From a virus: a stretch of 64,000 bases of DNA. The translations under genes were made by a program, and so were the position numbers. The stretch covers positions 1 to 64,000 of the IMG/VR virus record IMGVR_UViG_3300048672_000527; one strand, given 5' to 3'. Each line of letters opens with the position of its first letter. Positions within the stretch are counted from its first letter, which is position 1. Below the pieces are notes generated by a model, which was not told where the DNA came from, ran no database searches, and worked only from the letters and a program-made list of their open reading frames with translations. This document shows positions 58,395 through 64,000 of this stretch, one piece after another.

Positions 58395-60458
58395 ATGGCA
58401 CAATCGCTACGAAACGAATTTCACACTACAGTCGCTGGACTGGTTCTGTCTGACATTCAACTTTTAAAAGCCAATTATTACTACTACCTAGGTCGACTAG
58501 AAACCTGGGGTGGTAGTGATTTGCCACCTAATTCATCTTCTCTTTCCCAAGAGCAAGATGACTCTATTCGTAGTGATGTTATCTATCTGAAGAAAATTAA
58601 TCCAAGTGATGTTTCTCTTGTGACAAAACGTCTTGACTGGTCTGCCGGGGCGATTTATGACCGCTGGGATTCTACGATAGATATGTCAGCAAAAAACTTC
58701 TATATCATCAATAGCAATAATCAAGTCTATAAGTGTTTGGATAATAACAACGGTGGTACTACGACTACCGAACCCAATCTTATCAGCTATGATGTTTTTA
58801 AGACTGCCGACAATTATCTGTGGAAATACATGTTCACAGTGCCAGCTTTCAAGCGTTATAAGTTTTTGAACACAGCACACATTCCAGTTCAAAACGCACT
58901 ATCTGATAGTTTCTTTAACAAGGGTGCAGTAGAACAGGCCGTTGTGACTAACCAAGGAAGCGGTTATACTGATACGGCTTTAACTGTTATTAATGTCACC
59001 GGCGGTACTACGACTGGTTCTGGTGCCACAGGTTTTAAAGTGTCTTCAGTTAGCGGTATCGGTGCTATTACAGGTGTTTCATTTACAAGTGGTGGTACTG
59101 GCTACACAAAGGGTCTGAACTACTCTATTACAAGTGCAGCGGGTTCTGGTGCAATCCTAACACCGATTATTGCTGCTGGTGTAATTACAGGTTTCACTAT
59201 CACCAATGCGGGTGTTGGCTATTCTGTCAATGATCCAATTACTATTACAGTTGGTGGCGCTATTATTTTCCCAAGTGTATCGCGTGCGACTGGTCAAATT
59301 ACTGGTGTAAACATTATTAAACCCGGTGCTGGTTATACGGTCGCGCCAACTCTGACAGTGGTAGGTGCCGGTGGTACGGGTCTTTATGGTAATTCTACTG
59401 CACTTATGACCGCGGTTGTATATAATGGTTCAGTTCAACGTGTGTTGATCAGTGATCCAGGACAAAACTATCCAGCCGATAGTGCTACAACTATCACTGT
59501 AACTGGAGATGGTACAAATGCAGCATTTAGCCCAGTTATCTATAACGGTTCTGTCATTGATATTATAGTAGAGAATCCAGGTAGTGGTTACACATTTATT
59601 GACCTGGCGGTTGTCGGTGCAGGTACTGGTGCAACTGTGAATGGTGTTGTAACAACATCAGACTTTACATCCGATCAAGCTATCGTAGAACAAACTACAA
59701 ATCCAGGTGCAATTTATGCAATTAAGATGCTTACACATGGCGCCGGATATAACGTAGCCACTACGACAGTTACAATCAACGGGGACGGAACTGGCGCTAC
59801 GGCTACTCCGACTATTGTTAATGGTGTGATCACTAAAATCGAGATGGACTTGAATGCATATGGAAATGACTATACATATGCGACTGTTACTATTACAGAC
59901 ACAGCTCGTATTGATAATCCTTTAGTTGAGAATGCCTCAGCAGTACCTATCTATGTTCCAAATGGTGGCCATGGAAGTGATGCGGTCAATGAACTTGCTG
60001 GTACAACACTTGCAGTTTCTACCCTATTAAAGAGTGAGAGTGATCTTATCTCGTTGACTCAAGATTACCGTCAGTTCGGCATTTTGCGAAATCCAACCAA
60101 CTCTGCTACTGGCAAGTTCTTTAAACTGGATAACGAAATCCAAGCATTTGAGTGTATGTTCAATAACATTACCAATTTGGTTAAAGACGAAGTGGTTCTT
60201 TTCGGTAGCAATCAATATCGTGTTGCAGCCATCAATTCTGTGAATAGTGTTTTCCTACAACCAATTAGTAAGAAGTCGCCAGACCCACTGGGAGGTATTA
60301 CCAGCGTTATTGGTGGAAGAACCTATACGGTAACCAAAGTATTAAGTCGTCCAACACTTGATAAATATAGTGGAAGTCTGATGTTTGTATCCGACGAACA
60401 ACCATTCCAGTTCACAAGCGAGCAAGGTCTTGCAGTTAAAACTTACATAAAGTTCTAA
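58395..60458 (+). CDS. 8: Baseplate wedge protein gp8-like with large GxGY repeat insertion
   Basis: The first 180 of 687 residues match gp8: LVLSDIQLLKANYYYYLGRL, DVIYLKKINPSDVSLVTKRLDW and NYLWKYMFTVPAFKRYKFL. T4 gp8 is only 334 residues. The extra length is a run of beta repeats at about 185-520, each with GSGYT, GTGYT or GVGYS and a following T-V-T strand. The gp8 fold resumes after NGGHGSDAVNELAG. The repeats may decorate the baseplate surface. Confidence 0.8.
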   Translation: MAQSLRNEFHTTVAGLVLSDIQLLKANYYYYLGRLETWGGSDLPPNSSSLSQEQDDSIRSDVIYLKKINPSDVSLVTKRLDWSAGAIYDRWDSTIDMSAKNFYIINSNNQVYKCLDNNNGGTTTTEPNLISYDVFKTADNYLWKYMFTVPAFKRYKFLNTAHIPVQNALSDSFFNKGAVEQAVVTNQGSGYTDTALTVINVTGGTTTGSGATGFKVSSVSGIGAITGVSFTSGGTGYTKGLNYSITSAAGSGAILTPIIAAGVITGFTITNAGVGYSVNDPITITVGGAIIFPSVSRATGQITGVNIIKPGAGYTVAPTLTVVGAGGTGLYGNSTALMTAVVYNGSVQRVLISDPGQNYPADSATTITVTGDGTNAAFSPVIYNGSVIDIIVENPGSGYTFIDLAVVGAGTGATVNGVVTTSDFTSDQAIVEQTTNPGAIYAIKMLTHGAGYNVATTTVTINGDGTGATATPTIVNGVITKIEMDLNAYGNDYTYATVTITDTARIDNPLVENASAVPIYVPNGGHGSDAVNELAGTTLAVSTLLKSESDLISLTQDYRQFGILRNPTNSATGKFFKLDNEIQAFECMFNNITNLVKDEVVLFGSNQYRVAAINSVNSVFLQPISKKSPDPLGGITSVIGGRTYTVTKVLSRPTLDKYSGSLMFVSDEQPFQFTSEQGLAVKTYIKF

Positions 60459-60459
60459 G

Positions 60460-63400
60460 ATGACTATTAATTTAAATGTCCCACCATACTATGATGATTT
60501 TGATGAATCAAAGGATTTTCATCAGATTCTTTTTAAGCCTGGTTATGCTATTCAGGCTCGTGAACTGACACAGATTCAGTCGATTATCAAGAATCAGATT
60601 GCTAAATTTGGTAATCACATCTTCAAGCATGGTTCAGTAGTTATTCCTGGTAATAGCTATGCTGACCTACAAACACCGTTTGTTAAACTACAAACCACAT
60701 ATAGCACAACACCAATCGTTGTGGCTAACTGGCTAGGTAAGACTGTTATTGGTGTTAATGGTCTTAAGGCTGTGGTCAAACAAGTAGATAATACTGGTGG
60801 ACAACCAACACTATATTTGGCATATCTAAATGGTGGCGGAAGTAGTTTGACGGCTGGGAATGAGTTCGCTGCCTCCGAAGAAATTTATATTGAAGACGCA
60901 CCAACAGTCCGTGCATATGCTTTGGCTTCAAGCCCAACCGGTGTTGGTTCTGTTGCTTATATCAACAAGGGTGTTTACTACATCAACGGCACATTTGTGT
61001 CTGTAGCCGCACAATCTATTGTTATTTCCCCATATGACTCGCTGCCAAGCTGCCATGTTTTACTTCGCATTGATGAAACTATCGTAGATAGCACCACAGA
61101 TGATACATTGCTTGATCCAGCTCAAGGTTCTTATAACTATGCCGCACCTGGTGCGGATCGCGTCAAGATTTCTCTGGTTTTGACCAGCTTACCACTGGTT
61201 GGTGCTGTCACAGACAACTACGTTGAAATTATGCGTTACGATAACGGTACTCTACAAGAGCATAGCCGTTACCCAAAATATTCTGAACTTGAAAAGTCTC
61301 TAGCCCGCCGTACATTCGATGAGAGCGGCGACTACGTTGTTTCTGGTCTAGATATTAAGCTAAAAGAGCACCTGCGTACACAATGGAATTCTGGTGTATA
61401 TGCAAATGGTAATTTGGATAAATTTGTTACCCAGGTTGATGCTGGTAAGGCATATGTTCAAGGTTTTGAAGTAGAACACCTAGATAAAGTTCTTATTGAC
61501 CTAGATAAGGCCCGTACATCTGCGCACGTTAAGAATGTAGCTTCTACAATTCAATCTATGTATGGTCGTTACATGTATGTGACTTCTTTACAAGGTTTAC
61601 CAGATTTTAAAGCACGCACACAATTTACTATCTGGAATGACAACGACTATGCAAATGGTAGTGCGACACAGATCGGTACTGCGCGCGTTCTAGGTATTGA
61701 CTATCTGGCCGGTGATCCAGCCACTGCTACTGCAATCTACAAACTTTACTACTCTGATCTAGTTCTGACTGGTGGTTATACACTAGCAGATGCTGGTGGT
61801 ATTCGCCCTTTGACTGGTTTTGTTACAGCTACTGTTCTAAACAAATACACAGTCCCAAATGCTAGTAAGGACTTCACAGTAGGTGAGTTAGTTAATAACG
61901 CGGATTCTAGCCGTTCTGCAACAGTACATCGTTACACACGAGCAGATGGTGAAGTTTATGTCTATAAACATGATCACACAAAACAGATTCCAAACGTAGG
62001 TGAAATTATCACCGGTGCCACAAGCACAGCAGTTGCAACTGTTAAACAACGTGATAATTCTATTGTTAATGGTATTGCTCCAATCTTTACTGTTCCAGTT
62101 CCATCTATTAAGTCTACAAAGACTGCATCCAACACATACGATATGAAGTATGTTGTTTGGAAGACTGTAACCGTAACTACGAACGGTTCTGGTAATGGTA
62201 CTGCTACGATTACTGATGGTACATTCCGTACACCTGAGGCTGGTATCACAGTTGCTGCATATGTAGGTGCGTCTTATGGTTCTGGTGGTATTGTTACTCT
62301 TGATAAGATCAGCTTGTCAAATTCTACCACTATCCAAGTGACCGGTGGCCCTGCTTCTGCTACAGTTACTATTCTTACACAAGTAGATAAGACTAACGTT
62401 CAAGCACGTACTAAGACATTAGTGACCAATAATATTCTTTCTGGTGTTACACCAGCTACGACTATTTCTCTAGGTAAGGCTGATATTTACCGTATTGTTT
62501 CTATTTTTGCTGGTGCGACTGATGTTACCTCTAGCTATATTCTAGATAACGGGCAGACCGACTACGCCTACGGGGTTGGTACACTGACTCTAAATGGTAC
62601 ACTACCAACAAGTAATCTGACTATCACTTTTGACTACTTTTCACATAGCGGTACCGGTGATTACTTCAGTGTTGATTCGTATACAACATTGGGTTCCAAT
62701 TATATCGCTCTGGTTCCAACGTACCGTTCTAAGACGACAGCAGATATTTACGACTTAAGTAATGTTCTTGACTTCCGACCACGTATTGGTGATGATGCAT
62801 CTTATACATCTGGTACCGCGTTGATGAATGATACACCTGTTGTTGAAACAATTATCACATCTAGTGTGCAGTATTACGTGCCACGTATTGATTTGGTTTA
62901 CATGGATCAAGCTGGTGCTGTGAGTGTTAAAACAGGTACACCAGCAGTTGTACCTCTAAAGCCATCTCTACCAAGCGGCGTTATCGAGTTGTGCACACTG
63001 TCTATTCCTGCATACACTAATAATCTATCTGACATTGTTATTTCTAAGTCACGTATTGATCGTATGACAATGAAAGATATTAATGGTCTACAAAAACGAA
63101 TCGAGACACTTGAGTACTTCTCCACACTGAGTGCAATCGAGACAAACGTACTGAACTACAATGTGACCGATGCAGTAACTGGTCTTAACCGTTACAAGAC
63201 GGGTTATTTGGTAGATACATTTGATAACCCATTTGCTGTCTGTGATTACTACGATCAAATGAATCGTGTGTCATTTGCCACCGGGAATCTATCTGCACCT
63301 ATGGAACAAAGCGATAGCTCGTTAAATCTGGCTACAGGTACTTCTAGTTACTATCAGTTTACTGGTACTCAACTAACGTTGCCATATACAGAAGTTGCGC

Positions 63401-64000
63401 TGATTAATCAGCCATACTCTACTCGTTTGACTAATGTTAATCCATTCTTGGTATTCTCTTGGCAAGGTCAAATGACTCTGACACCATCTAAGGATTCTTG
63501 GATCGTTACAGAACACCTACCAACTGTATACGACACAAAAACTGAAACTGTTAAGGTTCAGGTCCCACAAGTTGTTATTGTTGATACTGATCCACCAACA
63601 CCTATTGTTCCTGCACCATTGGTACCAACCGCAAATATTACTTACTCTATTATTTCCGTAGGTGATATCACAGTTAATGAGCAAGATGCAAGCGCAACGT
63701 TTAACGTAACTCGTACTGGTAATACAACCAAGGCAACACAGGTATCTTACTTTACTTCTGCTGGTACAGCTACTGCAGGTGCAGACTACACTACGACAAA
63801 TGGTGTACTGAACTTTGCTGCTAATGAAACTAACAAGCAAATTACAGTTCCGATTCTCCAAGATACAGCTGTAGAAGGTTCGGAGACTTTCACTGTTACT
63901 TTGGCTCAAATCCAAGGTGGTGATGTTCTAGAAAAGGCCGTTGCAACAGCTACTATTCTCGATGATGATAGTACATTGGCAACCGTTCTGAATACACCGT
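60460..64000 (+). CDS. DUF4815-type baseplate/fibre protein with Calx-beta domain (partial)
   Basis: The frame is open to the end of the window, giving 1180 residues of a longer protein. It starts MTINLNVPPYYDDFDESKDF and continues QILFKPGYAIQARELTQIQS, the signature of DUF4815 proteins that follow gp8 in exo-T4 phages and probably link fibres to the wedge. Middle regions are beta-rich. Near residues 1065-1165 lies a Calx-beta domain (VNEQDASATFNVTRTGN, GTATAGADYTT, EGSETFTVTL, ATILDDD), a calcium-binding adhesion fold. The 3' end is not seen. Confidence 0.82.
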   Translation, partial: MTINLNVPPYYDDFDESKDFHQILFKPGYAIQARELTQIQSIIKNQIAKFGNHIFKHGSVVIPGNSYADLQTPFVKLQTTYSTTPIVVANWLGKTVIGVNGLKAVVKQVDNTGGQPTLYLAYLNGGGSSLTAGNEFAASEEIYIEDAPTVRAYALASSPTGVGSVAYINKGVYYINGTFVSVAAQSIVISPYDSLPSCHVLLRIDETIVDSTTDDTLLDPAQGSYNYAAPGADRVKISLVLTSLPLVGAVTDNYVEIMRYDNGTLQEHSRYPKYSELEKSLARRTFDESGDYVVSGLDIKLKEHLRTQWNSGVYANGNLDKFVTQVDAGKAYVQGFEVEHLDKVLIDLDKARTSAHVKNVASTIQSMYGRYMYVTSLQGLPDFKARTQFTIWNDNDYANGSATQIGTARVLGIDYLAGDPATATAIYKLYYSDLVLTGGYTLADAGGIRPLTGFVTATVLNKYTVPNASKDFTVGELVNNADSSRSATVHRYTRADGEVYVYKHDHTKQIPNVGEIITGATSTAVATVKQRDNSIVNGIAPIFTVPVPSIKSTKTASNTYDMKYVVWKTVTVTTNGSGNGTATITDGTFRTPEAGITVAAYVGASYGSGGIVTLDKISLSNSTTIQVTGGPASATVTILTQVDKTNVQARTKTLVTNNILSGVTPATTISLGKADIYRIVSIFAGATDVTSSYILDNGQTDYAYGVGTLTLNGTLPTSNLTITFDYFSHSGTGDYFSVDSYTTLGSNYIALVPTYRSKTTADIYDLSNVLDFRPRIGDDASYTSGTALMNDTPVVETIITSSVQYYVPRIDLVYMDQAGAVSVKTGTPAVVPLKPSLPSGVIELCTLSIPAYTNNLSDIVISKSRIDRMTMKDINGLQKRIETLEYFSTLSAIETNVLNYNVTDAVTGLNRYKTGYLVDTFDNPFAVCDYYDQMNRVSFATGNLSAPMEQSDSSLNLATGTSSYYQFTGTQLTLPYTEVALINQPYSTRLTNVNPFLVFSWQGQMTLTPSKDSWIVTEHLPTVYDTKTETVKVQVPQVVIVDTDPPTPIVPAPLVPTANITYSIISVGDITVNEQDASATFNVTRTGNTTKATQVSYFTSAGTATAGADYTTTNGVLNFAANETNKQITVPILQDTAVEGSETFTVTLAQIQGGDVLEKAVATATILDDDSTLATVLNTP

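Overview
The window is one contiguous piece of a T4-superfamily myovirus genome, distant from T4 itself. Recognisable T4 counterparts include a gp61-like primase, NrdA/NrdB, a gp33-like late transcription factor, gp59-like helicase loader, gp32 single-strand binding protein, endonuclease V (DenV), gp4, gp54, gp16, gp26, gp48, gp53, a gp27-like hub, gp5, gp25, gp6 and gp8. Genes are tightly packed, mostly with ATGA/GTGA start-stop overlaps, and the DNA is AT-rich. No tRNA, integrase or bacterial housekeeping gene is visible. The host cannot be named from the sequence.

Layout. (1) 1-5.9 kb: a small membrane protein, then proteins that begin with a T4-style capsid-targeting peptide (527, 1057, 3185, a degenerate copy at 3769). 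These include a protein with covalent-nucleotidyltransferase (ligase-like) motifs and an adenylyltransferase; a nuclease-like protein lies between them. (2) 6-18.6 kb: fibre and adhesin genes (LamG repeats, short Gly/Ser/Thr-rich repeats, beta-helix) interrupted by a GIY-YIG homing endonuclease. (3) 18.6-23.4 kb: multi-module internal-head-like proteins, including one with an AT-hook, an Ig-domain virion protein and two conserved T4-like genes. (4) 23.4-24.1 kb: an overlapping i-spanin/o-spanin pair. (5) 24.1-28.3 kb: primase, ribonucleotide reductase, thioredoxin-like protein and zinc ribbon. (6) 28.3-33.3 kb: mobile GIY-YIG genes, then an operon with a TET-associated-type glycosyltransferase, nucleotide-sugar dehydrogenase, cytidylyltransferase and NAD-dependent epimerase, which reads as a DNA-sugar modification cassette. 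(7) 33.3-42.9 kb: small early-type genes driven by sigma70-like promoters, several apparently leaderless, plus DenV, an RNA ligase, a ClpX zinc-domain lookalike, gp33, gp59 and gp32. (8) 42.9-48.0 kb, minus strand: gp4, an unknown protein, gp54, gp16, gp26 with a likely -1 frameshift extension, and the tape measure. (9) 48.1-64 kb: a GIY-YIG gene, then the baseplate operon gp48-gp53-hub-gp5-gp25-gp6-(gp7 position)-unknown-gp8, and a large DUF4815/Calx-beta protein that runs off the window.

Transcription logic. T4-type late promoters (TATAAATA) precede structural and mobile genes on both strands. Sigma70-like promoters (TTTACT, 16-17 bp, TATAAT) precede small early genes, often with the ATG 5-7 bases after the -10 element. 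The gp33-like gene fits use of the late promoters.
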